Shown: piece after piece, positions 10,674 to 21,463 of the stretch
How positions within the stretch are numbered: position 1 is the first letter of the stretch
Layout: each line of letters starts with the position of its first letter
Assembly (NCBI RefSeq): GCF_014066305.1
Contig: NW_023501056.1
Location: 460,501-524,500 of the forward strand
Source: Letharia columbiana
Lineage: Eukaryota; Ascomycota; Lecanoromycetes; Lecanorales; Parmeliaceae
Length of the DNA stretch: 64,000 bases
Direction: 5' to 3'
Translations under genes and position numbers: made by a program
The notes under the pieces: model-generated
The model's database searches: none
What the model saw: the letters and a program-made list of their open reading frames with translations, nothing else
Told to the model about the DNA's origin: nothing

Positions 10674-11033
10674 GATAAATTTCTTCGCCGAGACACACTC
10701 TACATCTTAGCCAAGGATCCTCTCGGACGTGGGCAGTACGTTGAAGAGGCTAAGCACGTTGCAAAGATCTTAGAAACACAAATCGCGATCGGTTGGGAGG
10801 AAGCGAGTGAAGCTTATTGCACAAAGTTGGGGACTGTCCGTGGCCACACGCAGGCCTCGCTGTTGTCGATAGCTTTTATGATGAAAAAGTCAACACAATT
10901 CCAAGCTCCCGAGCCTGATCGTATTTTGCCCGAGTGGATCTGGAGACTGCGGACGGCGTGGGCTACAACACAAACTTATGATAGAATTAGAGATGGCATT
11001 GGGGATAAGATACTAAGACCTCTAGGTGGGTAA
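10674..11033 (+). pseudogene. Orphan coding fragment, unidentified
   Basis: A 119-codon open stretch follows an in-frame TGA and has no ATG until its middle. The peptide has coding-like composition (LYILAKDPLGRGQYVEEAKH, then IGWEEASEAYC and LPEWIWRLRTAWATTQTYDR). It ends at a splice-donor-like GGGTAAGT, so it could be an internal exon. I do not recognise the family. No partner exon was found between here and the HET gene, so a truncated remnant is more likely than a working gene. Confidence 0.35.
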
Positions 11034-11297
11034 GTCATATACACTGGTGCTTGAGACAGCCTCAACGAATTTTGTGTGCATTTTTAGCTTATAAATGTGC
11101 GGAACCCTTCTGACAGTACTTCCCACAGGAATTGGGGCAGAAAGAATGCCCGGAGGGTACACTCTGCATTATTTCCAGTACCAAATCCTTCGGGCTTACA
11201 CGTGATAGAACGTGAACGGGGAATGGAGGTTCGAGCGACACTCTCGCCCTATAGTTGAGAAGACCTCTGCACGTGCAAACGAGTTTCTGTACCATAA
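11034..11297. other. Upstream region of first HET gene
   Basis: No conserved coding exon is visible. The stretch probably holds promoter and 5' UTR of the HET gene that starts near 11,297-11,350. Confidence 0.4.
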
Positions 11298-11349
11298 GTC
11301 CGTGTCTTCCCTACATTGATATTGCTAACATCTTGGAGGGGTGAATTAG

Positions 11350-13238
11350 TGTATCAATACCTGCCCTTGCCGTCTGCTAGCTCCATACGACTTCTACGCC
11401 TACAACCAGGTTCTTTACCAATGCCGGTACAATGTCTAATGTCCACCCATGAAATTGAACAAGCTCCTGCATTCCAAGCCTTGTCTTATACGTGGGGTCA
11501 AAAGATCGAACACCGGATTGGATGCGATGATGTTGAACGCAATAGTATTAGGGGCGGTGGCCATTACGTATCCATTCATGAGAGCTTATGGTTGGCGCTT
11601 CAAAGACTGCGGCACGAGACAGAAGAACGAATCTTGTGGATTGACGCTATATGTATCAGTCAAGTGAATAACGCCGAGAGAAATGACCAGGTTCTATTGA
11701 TGCGGAAGCTGTTTCACAAAGCTGAGAGCGTTATCATTTGGCTCGGGGAAGAGTCGCATGACAGCGCCGTTGCTTTTGATTTAGTTTCTCGCATAGTCGC
11801 TGCTGCTGCCACTGAGCAGGCGCGTAGCCCTGTTAACGCCAAACAAGTTGTCAAAGCTCAGGACCTCGGCGGCCTGGCTCTTCTAGAGTACTCCAGCCCA
11901 GCATGGGAAGCCCTAAATTCCTTGTTCTGGCGTCCTTGGTTCAGTCGTGTATGGGTCATCCAAGAGGTCACGGTGGCGAGAGGCGCCTCGGTTCTATGTG
12001 GGCCAAGCCATTGCCAATGGTGGCATCTCACTACGACAGCAAGATATATTGAAGACCATTCTTTGACTGCGATAACGCGTGTCGACCCACAAACAGCCAT
12101 CAAGTTTGCAGACCTTGGCCAGAGATTTCGTGAAGGACCGCCCCATTTGCTCTTGGAGCTGCTGTCACAGGCTCGAGATAGCTATTCGACAGATGACAGA
12201 GACAAGATTTTTGCTCTACTTGGTATTGCTGGAGATGCAGAGTACAGCTTGCTGAAACCAAATTACAAGAAACCCTTAGTTGACGTTTACACTACTTTGA
12301 CAAAACATTTGATCGAAAGAGATCGGAGCCTTGATGTATTGAGCGCTGTCGAGGATCGACAATTCCGCTTGAAACGAGACCGAGAACTAGACAAAAAGAT
12401 CGAGGGTCTCGAAGGAAATGAGCTTCCCATGAATAGTCAGCTTCCGTCGTGGGTGCCAGATTGGGAAGTGCACAGGCCCTCATCTCCGTTCGTACTACAT
12501 CCAGCATTTGCCACAATGAAGGCAGCTGGATCAACACAGGCATCGTGCACTTTTTCTACTGATGGTCTTACATTGCTTTCCCGCGGAATCGCGTTCGATC
12601 AAATAGCATACGTGGGCGATCCCTTCATGGAAGCGGTGCCAGCTCCAAGGTCACTTTTTCCACAGCCACCCACAACTAATGTCAGGTTACGCACTCGAAT
12701 TGCTCATACTGCGATAGATTTCCTAACGGAACAACGTGGAAGACAGTGGGAAAAGTTGGCCCGCGACCTCAAAATTTATCCTACAGGTGAAGACATCTTA
12801 GACGCTTTCATCAGAACTCTAGTTGCAGGCGATGCTTCCTTCCTCGGCCTTCCACAAGAGAGGCTGCGGGCCCATTACACTGCTTGGCGTAAGTACTGGC
12901 GTATAGCGGGCGTGAACGACCCAAACTTTGTCCATACCGCGTATGAGAGGAACGTCGCAGACGAAATAACACTGGCAACCCAGTTCCTGCAGGGCCAACT
13001 CAAAGCCGCTTATGGCCGGCGATTCTTCACCACCTCAAATAAATATATGGGATTGGCTCAGTCGGGAGTGCGAATAGGTCATGCCGTTGTTATTTTACAT
13101 GGAGGCAGGACGCCGTACTTATTGCAGAGGGTAGGTAGCAGTGGATACAGGTTCGTAGGGGAGTGTTACGTTCATGGACATATGAATGGCGAAGCACTCA
13201 CTAAGCCGATACCGGAACAGGAATTTGCAATTCGGTAG
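11350..13238 (+). CDS. HET-domain protein 1
   Basis: A heterokaryon-incompatibility (HET, PF06985) protein of about 629 residues. The domain opens with YQYLPLP and RLLRLQPG and continues with FQALSYTWG, LWLALQRLRHETEERILWIDAICISQ and AESVIIWLGEE, the ordered hallmarks of the family, whose members act in non-self recognition and programmed cell death. The middle carries FWRPWFSRVWVIQEV and DKIFALLGIAG, also typical, and the C-terminus ends in the usual beta-rich tail (VVILHGGRTPYLLQRVG). Homology begins before the first in-frame ATG (11,421). A CTAAC branch-like site at 11,325 and an acceptor ending at 11,349 suggest an intron at 11,298-11,349, which would join A11297 to TG11350 and create ATG-TAT-CAA. 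One long exon follows. Confidence 0.85.
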
Positions 13239-13650
13239 GGGCGTTTACAATGTTGAAGACCTTGATCCATACATGATATAGATTTCAGGTTGGAGATTGG
13301 ATTGGTGAGACGAAAGCAGATCAGAAGTAAGGCTCGGGAAGATTGAGACCCTGGCTCCTGCGCATTGACGGCCTCAGAGGCCAAGAGAGGCGGCGTAAGG
13401 TGCAGGCGGCTTGCAGTAGCTCGACTCTAATGCATGTCGCAGTAGGTAGCCCTGCCAATCGATGCAACTCAGTGGGAATAGGCAACACCATTTTTGAAGA
13501 AGAAATACATACCGTATGTTTGAGAGAGTTCGAGAGCGAGATGTTTGTGCAGCTGTGCATTGCAGCGTTTATTCAATGAACGCACGAAAGGTGTCACTGT
13601 ATCAGAGGCGGATACGGAATCAGGCATGACTAGCTGCCTGAAAGACTGTT
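13239..13650. other. Intergenic, no gene seen
   Basis: This region follows the HET gene and shows only short frames with no domain resemblance. Confidence 0.4.
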
Positions 13651-14430
13651 ATGGACCTTTTCGAAGAGCTTCCGTATATGCTGGGTGTATATCGACGGAA
13701 GTTGAACTCTGCTGTCCGAATGGATACACGCTCGAAAGCAAAGGCAGCCCCACCATATCACATCTACACCACATCTCCACATAACAAAGCCTGTCTGTTA
13801 GGACAAGACTCTACAGATCACAGTAATCGCAGAGCGGGAGAGCAAAAGCTTCTCGAAGCGGTCATCAGAATTGACCTCTCCTCTGCAGACTGGTATGTAC
13901 TCAAAGAGACGGCAACTACAGATCTACTTTTCCGGCTTCTCCGACTAGACGTTGAAAAGGGACTTGAGCCGCAGGCTTTCCTCGCCGTGAGCTACCGTTG
14001 TCCTGACGAGACTTGGACTCGAACGCCGGTCTGCCGTGAAGCTTCGGTTCCCGAATTCTATCATCATCTTACATGCGCATTGCTCTGTTCCAGGGATTCC
14101 AGCACCTAGAAGGAGTAATGGATTGATCAGCTATGATGCATCGCACAGCATGACATGAAGAAGAAGATAATCGCAATAGGGGCTATGGATGTTGTATACC
14201 GGAACACGAGAGCCATCATTGTGGCTCTTGAGGACGTACAGCTGAGCCGGGAGGCAGCAATGGCAATCAAGGATTCGACGGCATCGGCACGGACACCTCT
14301 GACACGTATCTCAGTATCGTAGCAGATGCATCCACGACGATTCTGACCCCGTGATGGTTCACTCGAGCATGGTGTGACCACGGATTCCTTGCTAGTAAGG
14401 GCTATTTTTTCCTCATAGGAATAGATGATT
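13651..14430 (+). pseudogene. Decayed HET-domain gene (plus strand)
   Basis: The first 152 codons are open and include LLFRLLRLDVEKGLEPQ and FLAVSYRCPDETW, matching the HET N-terminal blocks. In the same frame three stops follow (14,107, 14,116 and 14,134), yet around them read WIDQL, CIAQHD and IAIGAMDVVYRNTRAIIVAL, the core HET motif (WIDxLCIxQ, then VYRxAxxVIV). A further HET block, RWFTRAWC..GFLASKG, reappears in another frame near 14,350-14,400. Stops and frame changes make an active product unlikely. Start and end are approximate. Confidence 0.6.
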
Positions 14431-15004
14431 GACCATCAAACCGCTTCACCACACTCAGGATAGAAGGTGCGCTCTTGTCGGAGATTGGCACGGCGGCAGC
14501 AAGATGTAGAGCTTCGACAGTACGCACGACAGATGGTCAAGCCCAACTGGACAAGATCTTCGCCGGTGTAAAATTGGCGGCACATGATGCGCGCTTGTGG
14601 GAAGATCGATGCTAGTACCAGGGCGGCTGTACTCACGACGTCGACCGCGGGACATGGTGGAAGCTATGTGCACGTCTTCTCCCGCAATTTCGCCTTGAAT
14701 TCAAGATCATGGTTACTCGCGATTTCCGCGGCAGACTTGAAGATAGACCAAACGCCTCCGGGGCTTTTCCATCCGCTGCTCGCTCTTATCGAATACCTTG
14801 TAGTTGTAAGGGTTTGGCATGGGCACCGAATTGAATGAATCTTCGATATTTGGGACAGGTGAGGAGTCACGCATGCTTGGGAATGAGTTCTCTGGGGAAG
14901 AGGAATTGGGGTAGTATCGAAGGATCAGGAGCGTGACGCGCTTCTAGCTGTCCCATTTGATTCAATGTCAGATCAATTCGCACGGATGAATCGAACATGG
15001 ATCC
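14431..15004. other. Between two HET remnants
   Basis: Only broken frames are seen. Some (for example 14,664-14,870 minus, with AAEIASNHDLEFKAKL) may be tails of the neighbouring HET remnants, but I cannot assign them safely. Confidence 0.3.
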
Positions 15005-16010
15005 TCAAGGAGGGAATACGTGGGCATGTGAGGCTGACGTCCAAGACGAGACTTGCAGGAAAGCATGCTCCGGGGACAGTGAATTGAAGGATAACGAAGA
15101 TCCAGCGAAACGAGAGAGATCTACGGAGTTCTTTTTCGGTATCCATTCTTCCCAACCGGCACCCTTTGTCAAAGGATAACGAGCACCGGGTCCGCGAAAC
15201 AATCGGTGAGACGATGCAGGTGTAGTGTGACTCTAGTACTCTATTTGGCTCTCGAAGCTCTCGTCATCGTACCTCTCGGCCCCGGTGTGATGCCACCAAG
15301 CCTCGTCTTTGCCCGCAAGGCATACGACTCCATCGGCGGCGACTCCTGAGCGCTCTCGGGCACACCAGAAACCGAAGACTCAACAAAGTTACCCGTATCC
15401 TCTCCTCCAACGATGACTTTCCGCCCAGCTCGGTAGACGTAATCCACAGCACCTGTAGCGAAACCCCCCTCGTGACCCAGGGGTTGCGTGATGCAGAGGG
15501 AATCGATCCGGTAGGGTTCCGTAGGTCAGAGACGCGGCTTGAGAAATGCATTCCACATCGCCGGGGTCAGCGGCCGTGTCTTCTTCTAGAGGCGACGGGT
15601 GTCCGAGGCGGTCGTGTGGATTCCCGAAAGAGGAAATGACACGCGTGGCTCAATATCATGAAATTACAGGCCTCGTCGTCGATCGTTGCGCTCACAGTGC
15701 CGACGTCGAGCTGTGCTTGCGGGAGCTTGAAGGTGAACTTCTCCACGGCAAGTTTCCTCAACCCGAACTGGCCGCTTGTCTCACGGTCGACCGTCTTGAG
15801 TGCCTTCCATAACGCGTTCTCCATAACGCGTCCTCCTTCTGCATATATCTTGGTCGAAGGGTTCACCATTCTTCGTTTCGCCTGCAAACCGACCTCGAAG
15901 ACACGAGGTGGCTTGCAATGGACATCTGATGGTATTCGTAAGACATTTATCACTTGCTCGTGTTCCCGGACACAGACGTCATCATAATCGCTGTAAACTT
16001 TGATAGACAT
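15005..16010 (-). pseudogene. Probable decayed HET gene (minus strand)
   Basis: From an ATG at 16,010 a 147-codon frame runs to 15,567 (MSIKVYSDYDDVCVREHEQ; ACNFMILSHACHF may match the HET LSYxWG block). Past a frame change, 15,520-15,241 reads AMWNAFLK, a stop, then IDSLCITQ and VDYVYRAGRKVIVGGEDTG, which parallels the HET core seen in the plus-strand remnant (VVYRNTRAIIVALEDV). A later piece near 15,070 (EHAFLQVSS) recalls the HET block around HEFQVS. The first frame may be a separate small gene, so the join is an inference. The 5' end is better supported than the 3' end. Confidence 0.45.
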
Positions 16011-16822
16011 CTTCGATGTGAGTATGTCAGTGTTGAATGAGGAAGGCAGAAGCCGGAGCGAGCTCGGTAAGTTCGGCTTGTCATGGAGAAGGACATTTGT
16101 AGGGCTAGGGTTGTTGAAGTACAAACAGTACTCCAACCGTCTCAGACTTTGTCAATGGGTCACGCAAAGTTTTTGCTGCCTGGGCTTGAAATGTATCGAC
16201 TCACAGTCGCTAGGCGATGAAGCGGCATACTGGACACCACGAGTGGATGAGATCGTGCTGCAGGTAGCCGGAGATCCCGATACTCACGGTCGAGGCAGAC
16301 AGACACTTACGTCTGAAGGATCTCATGAATATTCCAGCACATTCTACTGGTCAAGCAATGCAAGCCGTTTTGATAGAATTGCCTATGCAAGGGTCATTTT
16401 CATGGCTGTATGCTATACGGCCGTCACTGCAGTCGGCAGGATTGGAGCTTTTTGATGGAAGCTTCTCACCATACATTGACCACGGGCTCAATAGTACCAT
16501 CGTTAGGTCCTCTCAAACACGATTGTCATTCCTGGTACAATAATAAGCGACGGAATTAGGTACAGTATCAATGTCGGAACCTTTGGCAGTTGCGCTCGAA
16601 GAAACAGTCAACACGGTAAGAGATCATAGCACTTGTCTCGCGTCTCCCTCAAGACATAGAGTAATTGACAGGCCGCAACAGATTCACTTCCCAGCTAATG
16701 CACGCACCATGCGAAGCTTCTACCAAATTCCAAAAACCGATGATAATAATGATAGCCCTTGATGAACCACTCGACGTGCTCGTTGTTAACAACTCATGAG
16801 CATTCAGGCAACTTTGACTCGT
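16011..16822. other. Intergenic, no gene seen
   Basis: Only short unconserved frames occur. It is the shared upstream side of the minus-strand HET remnant and the downstream side of the membrane-protein gene. Confidence 0.4.
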
Positions 16823-18151
16823 TCATTCAGTCTTTAGCTCTTGGACCTTGGCGGTGGTGGCAGCAGATTTCTCCTCAGTTAAGGTCGAGCCACGAAACGA
16901 AGACGCTTTGAGGGTCTTCCCTTCTGTCGCACTGTCTTCAAAGACGTCAATAATCTTACTGTCGATCGCTTTATAGGTGCGGTACTGATTCCACCAATTC
17001 TGATTTCGCCTTTGGGGAAATAGCGCCCAGTCTATCATTGTGTCTTCCTCCTCCTTATTTAGATGCAGCATGGCATACGCTTCACCGCGTCTTCCGTGCC
17101 GATTGGGATGCTCAGACCTAGCCACTTGTAAAGACTTCCCCACCCCATCGCCCACGGTGCCAATCCCAAAGGCCGTCAAGACAGTAGCCGAAACGGTAAC
17201 GATTATTATGGCAATTTGCACCACCAAGACAGCTTGTCCGACGGTAACAATAAGACCAACAAAAGCAAACCATCCCATAGCTCTTGCGATAGCGTAAAAT
17301 GTGGGATGCGCAATCTTGGGCGTGGACAGAAAGCAGTTGACGACCACGTTGCGAGGAGCGATGACAGTGGTAGCCTTTCCATTCGCAAGAATAATGAAGG
17401 TTCTGACAAGATCATGGGAGTGAATCGAGGTATCAGCAGCCGCTCGATCAATGGCATCCCGGTTTTGTGCAACGAGATAAGCCCGAATGATAATTCCAAA
17501 ATCCATACAAAGCGCAGATGCCAAGCCATAATAATCCCCAACAAGCAATGACAGGGCCAAAATGCACGTGTTGACGATGGTTCCAATCGCCAGGGCTCGG
17601 TGTCCATGATGGCGCGGGTAGGAGCGCGTGCTCCAAACAAAGAGAGAAGTGTTCTGGGAGGGATGTTGGGCGAGAAGCCACCGGGAGAACCAGCCTGCCA
17701 ACGAGGTCGATTGAATGGCGTCGGATATGTTGTAGAGAGTATAGCCGTGCAGAGGATCCACGAATGCATCTGATGGTACGACATTTCCACCGAGCAAAGA
17801 CATCCAGGATACTAGGGTGTTGGCCGAGAGTGAACCAATCTCACGGGACATCTCGTCAGCGCCCAGCATGGTGAGAAGGCCGAGAGCATCGAGACGAAAT
17901 GGTGACCAGGATCTCCAATGCTTGAGAGGAGCGGCCATTGTGAAAAGTGTTGTGTAAAGATTCATTAAGAAGTCGGGAAAGGAGGTGATGAAAGGGGGGG
18001 AGTGGGTGGGCATTGTTGGTAATGTTTCTGAGGGGGGGAAGTTGAATACGTAGACGTGCATAGAAGATGAATGGGTGAAGCGTGGGGGGAGAGTGGCGGA
18101 GCAGATTGGGTGTGCTGGGAGGATAATGGGGAGGGTGGGATCTGCATGCAT
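16823..18151 (-). CDS. Membrane protein, HET-linked paralog A
   Basis: A single-exon protein of up to 442 residues. From about residue 72 it matches the gene at 21,464-22,549: both begin with SWxPFxxDALGLxTxLGA, share YxxYNxxDAxxxxxLAxWFxRWL, have two hydrophobic pairs (about residues 190-235 and 290-335, likely four membrane spans), and end near a W-xLxPQRxNxxWWNxYR signature. Function is unknown to me. Conservation starts late, so translation may begin at internal Met 63 (17,965) or Met 72 rather than the first ATG used here. It is transcribed away from the HET gene at 18,610, leaving a 458-bp shared upstream region. A membrane partner of HET proteins is conceivable but unproven. Confidence 0.75.
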   Translation of the reverse strand: MHADPTLPIILPAHPICSATLPPRFTHSSSMHVYVFNFPPSETLPTMPTHSPPFITSFPDFLMNLYTTLFTMAAPLKHWRSWSPFRLDALGLLTMLGADEMSREIGSLSANTLVSWMSLLGGNVVPSDAFVDPLHGYTLYNISDAIQSTSLAGWFSRWLLAQHPSQNTSLFVWSTRSYPRHHGHRALAIGTIVNTCILALSLLVGDYYGLASALCMDFGIIIRAYLVAQNRDAIDRAAADTSIHSHDLVRTFIILANGKATTVIAPRNVVVNCFLSTPKIAHPTFYAIARAMGWFAFVGLIVTVGQAVLVVQIAIIIVTVSATVLTAFGIGTVGDGVGKSLQVARSEHPNRHGRRGEAYAMLHLNKEEEDTMIDWALFPQRRNQNWWNQYRTYKAIDSKIIDVFEDSATEGKTLKASSFRGSTLTEEKSAATTAKVQELKTE

Positions 18152-18609
18152 TTGAATGACAGCATCAACCTCAGCCCAGTGTGCGGGGCAAGAGTGCTCA
18201 TTGCGCTTATTTGGCCATTAACTTAACAAATTTACTTCAAGCATTGAACTGCTGTCCTTGCATTAGTCTCTGAATCTGACTGTTGTGCACTACCCGATCT
18301 TGAGGCGCGTTACTTTAATCCTATTGAATATCAAGCGCGGATAAGTGGTTCGGACTTCGGAGATAGCAACTCAGCTAACTGTGATTTTAATGTACATGGT
18401 ATCTTACTAGTACATCGGCAAAATGAAGCAAAAAAGACTTGTCGGACCCGTCTTCGAGCCCTGGGGCGTCGGGCGTCGGCCGAGATGACAGACAGCTTTA
18501 GCCCCGGGGTGGGACGGCCCTTCCGGGTTAGTGCTATTATCTAGCAGATTATTGCTAGCACTGCCCTTCCATTCTTTTCCCAGCTGCTATAGATGCCACA
18601 CTCTCTTCC
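18152..18609. promoter_or_regulatory. Divergent upstream region
   Basis: This 458-bp gap separates the start of membrane paralog A (minus) from HET gene 2 (plus), so it must carry both promoters. No specific site can be named. Confidence 0.4.
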
Positions 18610-20653
18610 ATGGAGAACGAAGACCTTTGCCAAGCCTGCCAGGCTCTCTTCGTAGAGGTAAAAGATCACCAGATGTACAGACACACGCTAGGAGGCTTTT
18701 CAGAGTCTGCAACAAATGGATGCCGCTTCTGCGCCATCCGCTGGGACAGACTTTCACGTGAACAGCGAAATGAGATTGTGAAACATGAACACCGGATTGA
18801 GGTCCGCCACTGGAAAACAAGGCAACCAATGCTGCGATTCCGCTATGGCTCTCTGGTTGCCACGCTGGAATTCTTGCTCTTTCCGATCGAGGGTAGGTTG
18901 GCCATGCTATAGAAAACTGGATCTGATGAATCGCAAGATGCCTCGGCTCTTTGTCTGACGTTTGCTTAGATGTCAAGGACCTTGTCTGCACTACCGTTGT
19001 TGCTAGTTCCACAAGGCTTTCGGAGTCCTGGCCGCAAATAAAGCGCTGGTATGAAGATTGTCTGCAAAATCATTCCAGATGTCGTTCACTATCGAGCAGC
19101 GAGAACATGTACCCAGCACGTCTTATTGATGTCGGTTGTGGCCAGGAGGTTGAGCCACGTTTATGCGAAACATCCAACCTGAAAGTGGGATTCAGGTATC
19201 TGACGTTGAGTCATCGCTGGGGCGATCATAGAATCTTGTGTTTGCGAACAGACAATATCGAACAAATGCGCAGGAAGGTGCTCGAGCCGGCGATCTCTAA
19301 AACCTTCAAAGAAGCCATGCTTGTCGTCAAGGCATTAGGCGAAAGATACATCTGGATTGACTCTCTCTGTATCATACAGGACTCGCCTAATCGATCTGAT
19401 TGGTTCGAAGAATCTACGAAGATGCACGCCATATACGCTAATGCGTTCTGCAATATCTCAGCTACTGGCGCCGTTGATGGCAGAGATGGATGCTTCTTCG
19501 ACCGTTCCCCGCTCCTTGTTCAACCATTGCGAGTTGAGATTGCTGAGAGTGAAGAATTAACTCGCGGTACTTATCTCTGTGTAGATTGGGACATCTGGTC
19601 TAGCAATATTAATAACGCACCGTTGGCTCGTAGGGCTTGGGTTGTGCAAGAGCGGCTCCTATCAAAAAGAGTAATTCACTTTAGTCAGCGGCAAATCTTT
19701 TGGGAATGTCGAGAGAGACAGACCTGCGAGATCTTTCCCCATGGCATGCCACCTCAACTTCAACAGTCGCACGAGGCTATTTATAAAGGAATTGACCCCG
19801 ATGTTGAAGGAGCCCGGGCTAGGGAGCGCCGTGGACTAGTATCCCATCCCGAGCTGAACGTCTATGAGCTATGGAATTCGATAGTCGAGGCCTATACCCA
19901 GGCAAGCCTTACGATGGAAGACGATAAGTTCGTTGCGATCATGGGTCTGGCGCAGCGTATTCAGGAACTCTTGAAACAGAGATACTTCGCTGGTCTCTGG
20001 GAGAAACATCTTGCAGACCAGCTTCTTTGGTCCCCAGCTGGTAGCCAGGGGATGGTCAAACCACAAAAGTACATCGCTCCAAGCTGGTCGTGGGCGTCCT
20101 TTGTTGTCCCTATCAAGAGCCCCTGTCTTATCAGGGATACAACGGACGACAATACACTGATCCAGATAGTTGATCTGGATGTCCAAACGATCAACGATCA
20201 TCCTCTAAGCCAGGTCACTAGCGGCTCGCTTACTCTTCGAGGATCATTGGTAAGGGGTAGGATATGGAAAGAGATCCTCGATGGGGGAGGTTGGGCGAAG
20301 TGACAATGTTCAAATATGACATCTACGACAACGGAAAACTCGAGCAGGTAGATTATATTCCGAACCTTGATGTAAACGAACCTCCCGGTAACGTATACTT
20401 TCTGCCCGTGAAGAGCATAACGTATAAGACCATCGGAGGTGTACGAGCGAGGGGACTGCTCCTGCAACTCACTAGGCAGTGCATTCGAGAGTTTCGGCGC
20501 GTAGGAACATTCCAGGTCAGGGATCTGAGAGTGCAGAACGCACACACACAGTACGTTCCACTAGTGGATGGTGATCCGTTGAGTGCAGACGATATCTGGT
20601 TGGACGGATTCAAATTAGACGGCAAGACATTAGATACCTTGACAATCATATAG
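18610..20653 (+). CDS. HET-domain protein 2
   Basis: The model has three exons: 18,610-18,892, 18,970-20,256 and 20,301-20,653 (640 residues). The N-terminus has paired cysteines (LCQACQALF ... CRFCAIRW), common ahead of HET domains. The HET domain follows: RYLTLSHRWG, FKEAMLVVKALGERYIWIDSLCIIQD, WFEESTKMHAIYANAFCNISATGA. After it come RAWVVQERLLSKRVIHFSQRQIFWEC and APSWSWASF, both family hallmarks. Intron 1 (77 nt) is sound: GTAGGT donor, CTGAC branch, TAG acceptor, phase matched. The second junction is weaker: a 44-nt intron restores the frame, but an indel could explain it too, in which case the gene lost its tail. The neighbours on both sides are the paralogous membrane proteins. Confidence 0.85.
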
Positions 20654-21463
20654 ACGCATTCTGCAATATCTGAACAACCGTGCAACCCAAGTTGATCCGA
20701 TTGACACCAGCGGACAGGATGGCGCAAATGCATCGGTATCGTCGTCCCACGGACTCGTCTTCCTGACACTGCCACCCATCCGGCGAACCCGGCACCAGGG
20801 TAGTCAAAGGCTACGGTGCAGTCATACTCCCGAAGCCAAGCCAACCTGAACCGGGCGTCTCACGGCCCTGATGCCCGTCTCGGGCCGGCCGACGTCGAGG
20901 GATTGGTACGGACTCCGACACTAGAGTACCGATCGAACGTCAGCGGCGTACCTTGTGGGCCACTCTTGCAAATGCGCAGACTGGGGCAAGTCGGTGGGAG
21001 TACAGTGTACAGTATTTAGCACCGTTGATGATGTGTAATCCAGGTAGATCACAGGCGAAGGGGCCGGGATTTGGCCCCCACGTCATCCCACTCATCGCGT
21101 TTACATGAAACACTTCGGTTTGTGGACTACGTTGGCCCGCGGGGATATGCTGGGTGAGCAAATCATGCTCCTTGAATATTTCGACAGAACGCCATCCAAG
21201 TGGAATTAATTCATGACTAGGATAATTACGTTCGACACCATTGATCGACTCTGACGCCGTTGCGACACCAGTTCGAATGAACCCTTAGCTCGTACAGCCA
21301 CTCGAGGGGGGCCAAGAAAGCCAAAACCTAACCAGCTTCTGGGTCCCACTCCCACCACGCTTGCGATCTAGCTGACCGCGCCGTTCCTTGCACCGCCTCA
21401 GTGACGAATCGTGGCGGCCTTATATCTCCAGGGACCTTTGCACATTCTTCCTTTCCCCATCTC
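20654..21463. other. Intergenic, no gene seen
   Basis: This 0.8-kb stretch between HET gene 2 and membrane paralog B has no conserved frame. It must contain the HET terminator and the promoter of paralog B. Confidence 0.4.
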
